64,000 nucleotides of DNA from Ophthalmolycus amberensis. Its lineage: Eukaryota > Chordata > Actinopteri > Perciformes > Zoarcidae. This document shows positions 31,201 to 44,500 of this stretch, piece by piece. The notes under the pieces were generated by a model, which was given only the letters and a program-made list of their open reading frames with translations, had not been told where the DNA came from and did not search any database. The stretch's first letter is position 1, and the number at the start of each line of letters is the position of its first letter. A program made the translations under genes and the position numbers. The DNA is taken from NCBI GenBank assembly GCA_024529925.1, contig JAFEUB010000908.1:1674001-1738000 (forward strand), read 5' to 3'.

Positions 31201-33213
31201 GGGAGCAGAGAGAAAGAGGAGAGAGACAACAGAGGATGGGCACAGGCATCTTTGTGAAAACAATACATTTTAAATAGCGTCGAAGATTTGGGGTGGGGAG
31301 CCAAATCACCGGATATCCTGCACGAACTGACGGAGTGCTTTAATAGAGATACAAAGTCGGCAGAACAAATCAAAAATGCTCACACAGGAAAATTTGAATA
31401 TGTGAATAGAGAGGCAGAATTAAAGTGAAAGCCGAATGGATACATCAATCTTTGGGCGCTCTCTCTCTCTCTCTCTCTCTCTCTGCTGCCAAGACAGCTA
31501 GGAACACCGGACAGAGCCCCCTTTTGTTCTGCTGGCTGGCACACTGTGATGATGCCACCAGCCGTGACATCATTAATATCCTTATTAAACGGCGTCACCC
31601 ACCATGAAGAGCTCTTCCTTTTCAACTTTTGATGGTTGAGAACTTGAGAATACAGCGAGGAGTGGGGGGGGGGGGGGGGGGGGGCAATCTAAGATCTACA
31701 ATCCCCTCATACTGAAACAAAGTGAAGAAGTCATGCAACAGTCAACCAGCTGCCCACTGACTGAGTGACAGCAAAGGGACAGGATGGATCTGGACAGAAT
31801 GAGGTGACGGAGAGTGATCGAGAGCCGTTGGCTGAGTGAGGACATGAACACGCAGACTGGATGTGAGCTGGATGTGAGTGGTGGGCATGCTTGGGAGACA
31901 AAAGGGGCACATAACAAGAAGAGGAGGACTGTCTATTGTCGGAAGAGTTACAAGAGTATCCAGTGGTACTAGTACGGGTGGGCAGTTTGTAATATGGCTA
32001 TGGTAGACTTATATCATCAGATCATCCAGGTCCAGTATGTTACCACATCAGCAAGTGGACAACTCTCAAGAAAAGTTGCTGGCATAGTGACAATACGTTT
32101 TGTTGTATTAGGGGGAGGGTGGAGGTTGCTGGTATTTTCTCAGTGGTTGAATTAATGTGCACTTTTCAACTATTGTTGAGTATTTGTTAAACAAATTAAC
32201 ACATGCAAATAAAAATAATCCTTCATAGTTCACATCAGAAATAATCTGGATTTCTTAAAGCTGGGAAAATAAGGATATTACACAGCTGTTTGAAGAATTT
32301 AAGTTAATTAATCGACAAAAATAGAGATAGAAAAGTTCAAGAGAAACCAAAAGATTATGGCGCAACCCTACAGGGCCACCAAACGTCTCTATGTGAGAGA
32401 AACAGCAATGGCTGTGTAATGATGAAGATGGATGGCCATTGTTAGATTAGAGAGGTAAAACTCAGAGTAATCCTCATCATTATACCCAAAGAAGACAGTA
32501 AAGTAGTCAAAGACATGAAACCTCCAGGACCCCAGAGGCCTTTACCACATTTCGCTCCTTGAGGCCAGCCCCCCTCCCACAACCATCCCATTGAGACCCA
32601 ATACACCCTCCACTGGCCCGAAACCCACCCTCTTCTTTTTACTCTCCATCCAGGATCAGATAATGTGAAAAATGAACCATGGAGCAGTCAGGGAGACCAC
32701 ATGGCCTCCCCAGCAAAACCACACAAGACAAATAGATATAATTAGACAGCGTCCGTGGGTTATTTTTCTTCACAAATATTTTACAAGACTCCCTTTCTTT
32801 CTTCCTCTCTCTCCTCCTCTTCTCGGTCCTTTCTTCAGAGTCCATCTGTTTTTCATTGCTCGCTCAGAATGCAGGGTCTATTGTGCTGGGCTGGGTTGGG
32901 TTAGGCCGAGCCGAGCCAGGCTGGGCCCGGTCAGGTCGTTTTTATTTTCGGGAGTGTGTTTGGGGGCCGAGGGAGTGGTGTGAGAGAGCGGGCGGGGGTG
33001 GAGAGGATAGGTCAGAGGTCACCGGAGTATAAACCATTGCCACATGCACCTCGGACTGCGGTCTGACTCGTATTTCCTGTCTTCAAACACGGCTCAGGGA
33101 GGCGGGAGGTAGCAATAACACAGAGAGCCACGGAGAACCTTGTTTTCCCAGCTTCCCTGCACACTGCGCACATATGGAGCCAGGCAACCTGTTCTTATAA
33201 TGGTACCTAATAT

Positions 33214-33252
<39 letters not shown>

Positions 33253-36200
33253 ACAGCTATTAGATAAGGTTGATCTGCACACCTGGTCTTGCTGTGTGAC
33301 TCGACAAACATTATATCCTGACAAAGATGATAGGATGAGGGCCCTTGACTTCTAAAAGCAGTTTCTTTCTCTGCTGAGCAAGTTTGTTTTAGCTTGCAAT
33401 GTCATCACTGATAGAAAGGGAAGTGACACAGAAAGATGAGACACATTGCATTCACACATCAGTCAAGGTCAAATAAGCTTTTTTTGACTTAGATGTTTTA
33501 CAAAAAACTGTGAAATCTTTGAATCAGGGAGGTGAGCTCTCTAAGGCAGTCTTGCCATGCTTTCTGTGCTTTCTGTGACTTTTGTGCATAGGTGTCAACC
33601 ACCAGCTCGCGTAGTTTTCCAGTTCCGACTAGTTCCTAGTGTCACTCAGGAGGACGAGCGGGGTCTGTGCAGGAGACTCGGGGCCTGCATTCACAGCTGC
33701 CTCTTCCTGTGTCTGTCAGGAAGACTAAGAAGGTTTGTTTGGAGACCTGAAGGCACGGCTAATAAAATTAAATCCGCAAGGTCTCTCGCTTTGACTTGGC
33801 TACAGTTGCAAGTCATGTTAATGCTCAAAGTATGCTACAAATCCCAGCACCACTGACAAGAGCGTTCTGAAGGATGCCGCTGCATGGCTTGAATCACTCA
33901 GACAGATAGTGTAATAAGCTTGCTAAGCTTGCCTAATGAGTTTATCATCATGCATTTTAATAGACTGCTACTTTAGGTTAATCTGCCAGTTCCGTTTGTC
34001 TACTACAAACTGGCATTGCAGTCGGCTGACAGAGCATTCATTCTTGACAAGTTCATCTCCTGTAAGACAGGACTGGATCTGATACGTATGCTCATCGGTC
34101 AGGTGCACATGTTTGTCTGTATATGAAGCACAGTACAGTGCATTTACAATTATGTGCAATGTGATTAACTGCACTTAAGAAATGAAGCGTATCCGATTAC
34201 TGAAAATAATCCTAAAAAAAGGTATTTCTGCCAAAACTACATTAAACAAAAACGATATGCTTTATACAAATGACGCAAAAATGATCGCATATATAGTAGA
34301 GAGCTGTAAGATTAAACGAAAACAATTTCTATGCAGGAATATCAAAAAGCTGAATGGATTTTAGCACCCCCAGGGTGTGGGTTGACAAATTAAAATAAGA
34401 GAATACACTGTACATACTGCTTTAAATGTTACTCTAAATGTCCATGACCATCAGTACTCTACCGATTTGCTCATTTAAATCAGTAATTTGTGTCCCCAGA
34501 ATACATACTCCAGAGTACCTATAATATTAACAGAAATAAATATTCAGGCCTTTACAAACGTCATTAATATTCATTATTTTTGTCTTTACCTGTGTGATGG
34601 TCTCTCGCTCATTCTGAAAAGCTTTAGTTTTATAATATATTGTATAGCAAAGGGTCTGAATGTAATGCGAGTTTAGGGTAAAGTCAGAACTCCATACTTT
34701 TATGGCGTTAAATAAACTCCATTGAGACAATTTGTTTATTCCTTGAGTGACATGTTTCTACGTGCAGAAGAAATCTTGACATCAATTAACTCTAATCAGC
34801 AGAAATATGTATTGAGTTGGTGTCCTTTGTTGGCATATAAATGTATCGTTTGTAGTTATGTCCAAAGTTTGCATCATTGTTTGGCTGTGTGGAGTGTGAC
34901 ACAAATTCTCAGCCAAGCACCCATCAGTTCAGCATTAAGCCACCCTGTGTACAAGTGTGTGGAGCAGGCTGCATCATGGGAGTGCTCCTATCAGCAAAGA
35001 CGGAGGCGGGAAGGCTCGTTAAAGTGATGCGAGCTGTTTGCATGCGTTAAGGAGAAACAACCCTCAGTGACACCAGAGAGAGGCCGGTACACACACACAC
35101 ACACACACACACACATAAACAGCCCAGTCAGGCTAACCACATTGCACTTGCTGGTAAATTGTGGTAAACAAATGTGGTAAACTCCTTGAAACACTTGATT
35201 AAATATTTAACAAAGGAAAGACGCTCACTGCCTCCGTGTACTCGACTGCTCCATTTCTCTTTCAGGGAGATAGCATCATGCCAGAGTACATCTATATGCA
35301 AAAGTGCAAAGAGAGCAGTTGTAAACTTTTACAAAGACAGTTTGTTCTTCACTGACCCAAGGCCTAGAGCTAAACAAGAGAGAGGTCACTGAGGACTTGG
35401 CCTGTTACGATGGACTCAAATATCTGTCCTATATCTATTGGGTGGAAATAGAGAGAGCCATTTGAGACTGTTTTAACCTCCGATCACAGTGTTCTCCCTG
35501 CTGGGTTACAACATAAAAATGATAAACCTAACCGTTATAATGCAGCACCATACATCCCATCACACCACGAAATGAGCCTGAACCACTAGTGGCTGCTGCT
35601 CATTGCCGCCGTGCTAAAATTGCACCTGTTTTTCTTTGTTTTTCTTTTTGCCTCGCTCACTCGGCAGCACAGTAAAAATTGAAATGTCATATAAAACGTG
35701 ACAAGATGCTAATATGTGGCTCCCAGAGGGCATCTGAAAGCGATTTTGTAACTGCAGAGGGAAGCGGCATCCCTCCCATTTCCAACCCAGGAAAAAAGAA
35801 AAAAAACATTGAAAAGTTGAGCAAGTTGAGGAATGCTTTAGGGGCGACACAAATTCAATTTCCAAAGGCTGTGCAAGAATTAGGAATGACAGAATAATAA
35901 ATAGCACATACAATTAGCGTCTACTGTGTACTTAAAACTTGACGTGTTGCAATCTCTGAAAAAAATCAAACATGGATACAAGAAAAAAATCATGATTCTA
36001 TACACATAAACAAGATATTTGGCTGCTGTTGTCGACTTGCAGCAGATAAATGAATATAACAATAATTTAGAGATTGATGAAAGTGCAACACTGTTCCCTG
36101 GTAGGAGGCTTTCATTTGCTCATTAGCATTCACTGGCTGTATTCAGTTCAGTCTAGTAGTATTTTGTTTGGATCTATACAGGAGTAAATATTCTGAGTCA

Positions 36201-37694
36201 GTGAAATGGGCAGATGTCCTTGTCTCTAAAATGAAGCAAGTAAGAATATACTGTATATAGTTAGACTTTTTGCAATGTACTATTAGTTCATTCATTATCA
36301 AAGATAATCTGATTGTTAATCAGCACAATGAGACCGATTAGTTTTGCATATTTTCATAAAAATTTGGCAGAAAGTCAAATGCAGTCATGGTGTCTCATGT
36401 TGACCACTTAAATGAAATAGTTCAGCTCCTAAACCAGTCCCATTATGTAAGCCAAAGATTAAACTAAAACTACTATGTTTCATCTGTGTCTATTCCAAGT
36501 ATTACCAGCTCCACTGGGGAGCGATGAGTCACAGATTTTACCCCCTGGGAGTTAAGAAAGTCCCTCAAGGGGAAAAAAAATAAACTTGGCAACCCAGTGG
36601 CCCAGAAGAACAGATCCCCTCTGTCAGGAAATGACAACAAGACGAGACAAAAGGCCCTGTGACCGGCCTCAGATGCCACCATGCAACCTGGCACCTCGCC
36701 AGCGCCACATGAAAGAGGCAGATGTTCCCCCCTTTTTTTTTTTTAAGCAGCAGCTTTAATAAATAATTTATCTCATACAACAACTAATCCATGGGCGAAT
36801 GTGGGGAATACATCTCTATTTCCCTCCCTCTCTTTTTATCATAAGCACATAAATATCTGTTTAACTAGGGTGTTGAGATGTGCTGCACGTCCTCCTGGCC
36901 CTCATCAGGCAGCTCGCACACACAACAGAGGCCACGTTAAGATCTGAAGGGGCGTCCCACTCCCATAGATCCAATGTAAATGTGAGGAGAGCGTGTATGT
37001 CTGTGCGTATAGGATGAACACAGAGTTTTCTTTGAGAATATCCGCGTGTGCCGAGGGTTGCTCCCACAAAGCCAAACTCCAGTTTAGACTGTCAGCTGAA
37101 GGTGGACCAGGCAGGCACAACGCTCTCTAGTACTAATTAATCTCTTCACCTAGCCGAGTCCCATAGCGAGGATAAATATACGCATACGTAAAAGAGGGGG
37201 ATAGAGGGAAAGAGGGAATAAAAGAAAGCGGTGGTGGTGACTTATTTTCAGTTTGACCTCCGCTTCCTATCCTAAAGAGAAAGGTTTCTGGTGGTACGAG
37301 TGTGTGTTTGTGACTCTGATGAGTCGGGTGGCAGGAGGTTGTTTGCCACTGATCATCTTTACCCAACTCCCCCTGGGGCCTCTCATCACCTCCACCACAC
37401 CAGCCACTCCATCAGACTCAAGGTCAGGCACGCACACACACATAACTGACTGCCACCCCACAACTTCTGCGCTTCCCCTTCCTCGCCTCCTGCTGTACGC
37501 CACCCGACCCCCGCCCAACCTGCACCCCAAGCCTGCCCAATTCTCCCCCACTTCGCCTCACCTCTGCTCCCCAGCTCCGGCACTCTCCTTCCCCTGTCCT
37601 TCCCTGGATCCAGTCTGGCAGTGTGTGATGAATGGGACAGCATTACTCTTGTCCTCTGTTGGCCTGGTTTAGCTGCTCCAGCCCATCACCCCCC

Positions 37695-37766
<72 letters not shown>

Positions 37767-39053
37767 TGGCTTAAAACATATGCTACTGCGCAACCTAAAC
37801 TCTGGATTAATTTGTTTTTACAATACACCAAGATGAAGGTACAAATGGGATTTTACATCTTATAATAAGGTACAGACATTTGGTAATTAGGTTAGCAATT
37901 ACATTTAGGCTTTTTTTGATTCTGTAAGGTGGACGTCTATTCTACATTTAACTAATTAAGATTTTGAACTACATTATATTACATGTTTTTATCAAGTAAA
38001 TCATGTTTTACTCTTTCAGATCTGATTCATCACCTAGGTCTGTAAAGCTCTTGCTAACTTTTGTGTACCTTTAATTACATATTCATGTTCAGAGACACAA
38101 GCAAAAGAAATAGCTGTAACATCCACGGTTTTAAACTTTGTTTTGGAAGGAGGAAAAAAAACCCAGACAGAGCGAGAGTGCATCGCTATGAAGTGTAGAG
38201 ATCACGTCTTCAAAAAAGTAAATAAAATATGCATCCTCTGTGCTCATTACAGATTTATGACTTTTGTTAAAAGAAAAGGTGGCGGCTGCCTTCTTACATG
38301 TCTGACTTTCAAATTCAGACGACAATGCTGTCAAGTGTTGTGCTCCACATTCTGTCCAATGAGAGACTGGGAGGGCTGAGTGTGTGCCATCTTCAACATC
38401 CTATTTGGTGAGAGTTGCGAAGAGAGTAACTTTGAGTGGATGAGAGCACACAAGGACTCCTCACCTACAGTGCAACGAGTGCTCGCCGTAATCCTTTGAT
38501 GCATAGTTCATCAGTCAAAAAGTTCAGTTGGTTCAGCCGCTTGTGTGCATGTGATTCAGAACAATAACAGTTGGGGGAGTAGAGATTGCTGCATTAGGCA
38601 TAATGAGCATTGGGATTTGCTCCAGCAATATGAAATAGTTTTGCTGTTTCTGTAGCAACCTTTAAGGAAAAAGAGCTCACAAGTGCATTCAAATCACCCC
38701 AAAACCGCACACACACAAGTATACACACCAGGGTTCTGAAAATCATTAGAAAATATGTATGCTCGGTAATTAATGTCAGTGACTTCGGGGTCATAAGGTG
38801 TGAAAACAATCCTTATTTATGAGATGAATGCAATTCGTGCTTCCAAAAACAAAACAAAAAGAGAAGCTAAAAAAAAACACATACTAAGAGGGGAATTCCC
38901 TTATGGCCCCTCTCACTGCACAGAATTACCCCAAACAGGTAAGAATTGACTAGAGTCACTCCCAATATCACCCTTTAGTACCCCAGAGCAAAACACCCTT
39001 GCACCTCAACACCCTTGCAGGTTAGCAGTGCTACAGGGAAGTCACACAAAGAC

Positions 39054-39085
<32 letters not shown>

Positions 39086-41475
39086 CCTTCCATGCTGGAG
39101 CCCCATTAGCGTAGCTTCTCCATCACCTAAGAGAGCAGGCAGAGGCCTCGAGGTTGGGTTGCGGGCCAAACGTGCAGTGCATGGGTGTTGATTGAGACGT
39201 GGACAGGTGACAAGTACTGTACAAAAACCCCGACAGGACGGCAGACGGAGGCCGTCGGACAGACGATGAGCTAAATAGGAAACCGGAAGACAGCGACACA
39301 CACCATCGGGAGTCAGTGTTAGACCCACACACATGCCCACTTACCACCATCGCTCGTATCCACTCAAAGTGCCAGGAAGCCAACATATCCTCGAGGATAT
39401 GGTTTTTATCACGGCTGTCCTCCCAGGGGCCTGGTTTAGGGTCCTTGTGGATAGATTACAATGAGATTTTCTCTTTACAACCCAGAGAAATGAGGGTGAA
39501 AGGGGTTAAAGAAAAAACGTGGATGTCTTAAACAACTGGGTCTTAAAGTTGATGTGTTGGCCAATATAACAAGGCTGTAGCCTAAAGTTAAGAATAACAC
39601 ACTGCACTGAAAACAAATGTAGCCTTGCAATGCAGACGAGAGTCACGATTGATTTGTTTTTCTCACCTTTGTATAGACCTAAAAAAAACATTTCTTGGGT
39701 CCATTGGAGCAAAGCTGTAATCAAAGGAGCACCCATGTCTATAATCTCTAGTGAGTATACTGTAAACTCTGTTAACCTATAGGTATACTGTCCATAAGTA
39801 CAGAAAAAGACCCACAGTGCAAAAACAACACCATTTAATTTAAATAACAAAGGCCAGAGTTTGGAGAATCTAGTGAAAGCAAAAGACAAAGCAAGAGATA
39901 TGTATCTGGAGGGAATAGAGCTAGAGAGAGATGATCCACCTGATGTTTGTGTGCGACAAAGAGGAAAAACAAACAAACAATGCAGTGCATTTTGCATAGA
40001 GAGACAATACCCCTCCATGCCTCTTTCACCCTCCTTTTTGTTTTCATTCCTCCCTCTATTAGCAAAACATGATTAAAATGCAATTCCTACCAGCGTCTCT
40101 GTTGAACGAGAAGGGAAAAAAAAGCTGAGATGGGAAGAAAAATGAAGCGGAAAAGTCAAAAGCATCTTTTATGGCGTGACGCTTTTCATCCTTCACAGGC
40201 GGCGAGAAGAAAAGAACAGACATTCAAACTTTTTTCTCTTCCCCTCGTTCCCATTCTCCTCAGCAGTTGAAAACTCCCATGATACCCGAGGACAACCCGC
40301 TGCATCACAAGCTCAATAGCCTCCCCAGAACAACATTTCAGTCACACTTTTTTTTTTCTTCAAAGAATTGATATAATTCCCAGTGCTCTCTTTAGTCCAA
40401 TTACATTATGCCATGTCGCTATCTGAGCGATCTGCACAGTGCCGTGACTGGGACTGAGAGAGGAGTGCCGGGGCCTGGGAAGGTGCCGCAGAGCTCCTTG
40501 TGCCATCTGGAGATAAGTCAGAAAACCTGCACCGTTTTTAAACTATATTCACACTGGGACAAAGTGTGTGCCTTATTTAACATTATATTGGAGCAGCACT
40601 TGTTTAATGATACGTAGTAGAAGAGACAGAGATGGGGAGAGAAAGAGACAGATAAATACTAACAGAGGAGTTGAGAGATATTCTATGAAATGGATGCGAG
40701 TCCTGCAGGATGGGAGCTGGATATGTGTGCCGATACAAGCCGTTCGTCAGGAGTTACATACTACTATACAACCATTGATGAACACACATGTGCACGATTG
40801 TGTGTGCGCTGAACATGCCTACAGGGAATATGAGTAAAGGGCGAAGCGGCGGTCTCAGCACACTAGATGACAAAGATAAAGAGATACCGTGGCGTAGGAA
40901 GATGGCTGTGTGGCAAGAGAGATAAAGAAACAGAGGATCATGTATGTTCAATATGAAATACAATGTGGACTCATCAATAATAAACTAAATAGCTCTCATA
41001 ACGCCGATGACACCAGGCATGCATTCCAACTTGCTCTAACCTTTTTGGACCACTGGTTGTGTAGGAAATACCATTTCAAGTGTATTCGTTCATGTGTTAT
41101 GCAAGTTGTGCACGAGTCAAACAGTCCTCTATAATTCAAACCTGTATTTCCATCCCTTATGGCATAACTATAATCAGCTGGTGCCTCAATAGGTCAGCAA
41201 TGAAAAACAACATAAACGGAGGTTAATGTTGGACTCAAGTCTTGAATGAAAACAGATTTCATTGCTGGATATAGGTGTGGTATAGAATGCCTTGGGGAAT
41301 TGGTCCATAAGTAATACTAAAAAAATCACTTTTCATTTCATTATAATTGAGATTTTACAGATCAATGTTGCTGAAGCTAATGAATGGTCAACTCCATATT
41401 TACAATCAACTTTGCACATGAGCGAGGGAAGGAGAAAATAGGCAAGAAATGGGGGAGATTTTGAAGGTGCATGTG

Positions 41476-41506
<31 letters not shown>

Positions 41507-44500
41507 TGGGTGTAAGAGATATAGATAGACATGGAGAGAGAAAGAGAGAGGGAGTGCACCGAGCAGTAAGCCCGTGAGCAGGACATGATTGCAGTGTGTA
41601 TCTTATCTGTGTCAGGTCCTCCTGAGGCTAGTGGAGCCCAGCTGAGCGGAGCGCTTCAGTGACCAGTCAACCGTGTGAAGGTAATCTCCTCACTCCTTCA
41701 GAGTCTCTCTCTCTCTCTCTCTCTCTCGCTCTCTCTCTCGCTCTCTCTCTCTCTCGCTCTCTCTCTCTTCCCCCCCCCCCCCCCCCCTTTTTCCAGTAAG
41801 CCAGCTCCCAACCCCCCCAGCTGAGTCGCTGCACACAACCACTAAGTGAGATGCTCACAACAGAAACAAACCCGTTTATGCACACCAACGCTCACACCCA
41901 TGAGCCTTAAGGTGATTGCCTCATGCCGGCTCTGGACAGTGAGCTCACAGGTGAGAGGAGACATCACAGGCTACATTGCACACTGAAGCCCCTGCAGCCA
42001 GTAGCTTGTAAATATAGGGATTCTATCTCACAATCTAACTTCAAGCTGCATTGGGAGATACTGAAAAGGTCCATAAAAGGTACTAGGGGTTACGTTTTTC
42101 TTTTTTAAATCAGTAAGATAGAATTAAAGGAAAAACAACATGCATTTGCTTCGTTTTTTTGGGGAGTAGGGATGGTTAAGGTGACAAAAATTCAGAGATA
42201 ATAGATGTGAATACACATATATACACAGATATTTTGACTTCATAGCAGAAAATCACAGGTATAACTAAGAAGTGATAATTGCTGCTCCAGGGCTGTTGAA
42301 TTGTGCATTCTGCTCAGTCTCAGGGCTTACTTTGGAACTTTGAATGGAGCCATTGTAAATCTTCCAGTTAAATAAAAGTGCTACTAGGAAGGCGACAAGA
42401 GCCTAATAGTTGGCTAAGTAGCGCATGTGTCGAAAAATATGATCCTTTCAGGCAGAATATATATAATACAGGTTATGTTTAAGTATACAATTTCTATAGC
42501 TTTGTGTCTTCCATCCATGTATTGGATCACTAATGTACTTTGAAGGAGAAAAAGTGCATTTGCAACTTGCCACTGTGTTTAAAATGAGTTTAGTTGAAAA
42601 TAGAGGTTAAAAACTGGGGCAGTATACTGCTAACATATTTTATGTGTGTGCAGGCAATAAGAATCAAGCAACATTCCATGTTGAAGGTCAGCGCTCACAC
42701 ACACACAAACAGTGGAGGAGGAGGAGGAGGGGAGAGGAAGAAATAAAACGAGTTTGTGTCTCACATTCTTTCACCCTTCATGTGCTTTCCTGCTTGGCTT
42801 TAACAACGGAGCCGTCCCCATCAATTAGTCGAGATGCTGGACTTTCATTGAGATTTAGTGACTAATATCAGTGCTTGCTCACAAGAAAGACACTTTTCAC
42901 GTCTGCCCAACAATCTGTTAAGTCAAAACACATGCGGTGATCCAAGGCAACAAGCCTGCAAGGGGTCCTCCATGCAATGAAAAACAGGTGCTCTACTTTT
43001 TGGCCATGTAATACCCCATTTAGCCTCTGGAGCAAAGGTTACCCAGCTAATAGCTGCCTTGTGGTGCGTACTGGGAAGAGCCGTGCACATGGCCGGAGTA
43101 AACATCTGGAACGGATTGTACAGACTTGCAACATATGCTTCAAGTTCAATTAAAATGAGGCCTTGGCATATTTATTAATCTTTTTTTCCCTCTCCTCTCT
43201 CACTTACACTCTCTCTCTATCTCTCTCTCTCTCTCTGTTCTTTACTCTGTCCCTTATAGCCCTGTGCCATAAAAGAGGCCTCCTTCGACCCGTCCTTCAT
43301 ACTTATACAATCTGAAGCTGTACCTCATATCCAATGTAAAAGACCTCATATCCAATGTAAAAAACTAATTTGTTGAGCCTTGGAAGTGCATTTGTTCTGC
43401 ACTTAAACAGGTTGGACAGAGAGCAGGGGGGGGGGGGGGGGGGAGCGTGACATAAAAAAAGGCAGGGAAGAGGACGATTAAGGGAAGGGTAGAAGGAGAG
43501 TGGGAGGGCAAAGACATGTAGGCGAAGAAAAAAGAAAAATGCCCCCCTTTCAACTTCCCTACAGCTCAAATGAAATGCGAACAGTTGAGGGGAGCAATAG
43601 ATCAAAATGCATGAAGCCAGAGCTGGTAAATTGTAGCCTTTGTGGCGGCTGTGCTATCCAGCATCCCAGCCCTGTGTGAGCACAGAGAGCAAGGCCCTCT
43701 TATGTGGAATAATCAGTTTGGCACCAAATCTGACGGAGGCCGCAAAAGCGGCTGCTGCACCTCATTTCAATATGAAAGTCCAAAAATGTATTTCATATAA
43801 TCTGCCGCTTTTCAAATGCCTGTATTTTTTTCCCTGAGAGGAGGTGGGAAATGCAATGATGGAGGACAGACGTAAAGAAGGGGTAAAAAAGAAAAAGAAA
43901 AAAGGAAGGTTCAAGGTTGCCTGGTGCATATCTTCAGTCAGTGCCCCCCTGTACATTTCAGCCTTGGAACTTCACAGCCATGAAACTGTGGTTCTGCATC
44001 ACTGTGGGAGAGGATGTAATGCTCACGTATCTTTGTGTGCTCATCGCCCAACTGGCTGACTGACTATTTGACCATCTGCACTATAAATGGGTTTTCCTAA
44101 CCCTTTTGTTGCAGGCTTGCACTTACGGCCCTTCAAAACGGTAGAAGTTGTAGCAAGGTTGCAGTTGCATAAGTAAATTCCGCATACAGAGTGTCCTCGG
44201 GCTAAAATCACTCTCACATATCAAATTGCCTGGTCAAAGGCCTTCACAAACAGCCAGAGCTTTCCTCCACAAAGATCACCAAACCAGACCATGCAATTTA
44301 CCACATCTTAGCCTACTAACCTTTATATTGCAGACGTGTGGCTGTGAGGCATCAAGTATCAGCTCAAGACATTTCAGATCTACTGTTCAGTAAAGCTACT
44401 TCACTCTTTTCACGGTAAAAGATTTGTAATGTCCTTAAAAGTTTGAGTTATAATTTTGTCCTTGTTTAACACTGCTCGAGTATCAAACAGCACATTGATT

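Noticed and set aside
32886..32937. Telomere-like GGGTTGGGTTAGG stretch
   Set aside because: Only about one telomeric unit within a G-rich pentamer-like run; not an interstitial telomere array.
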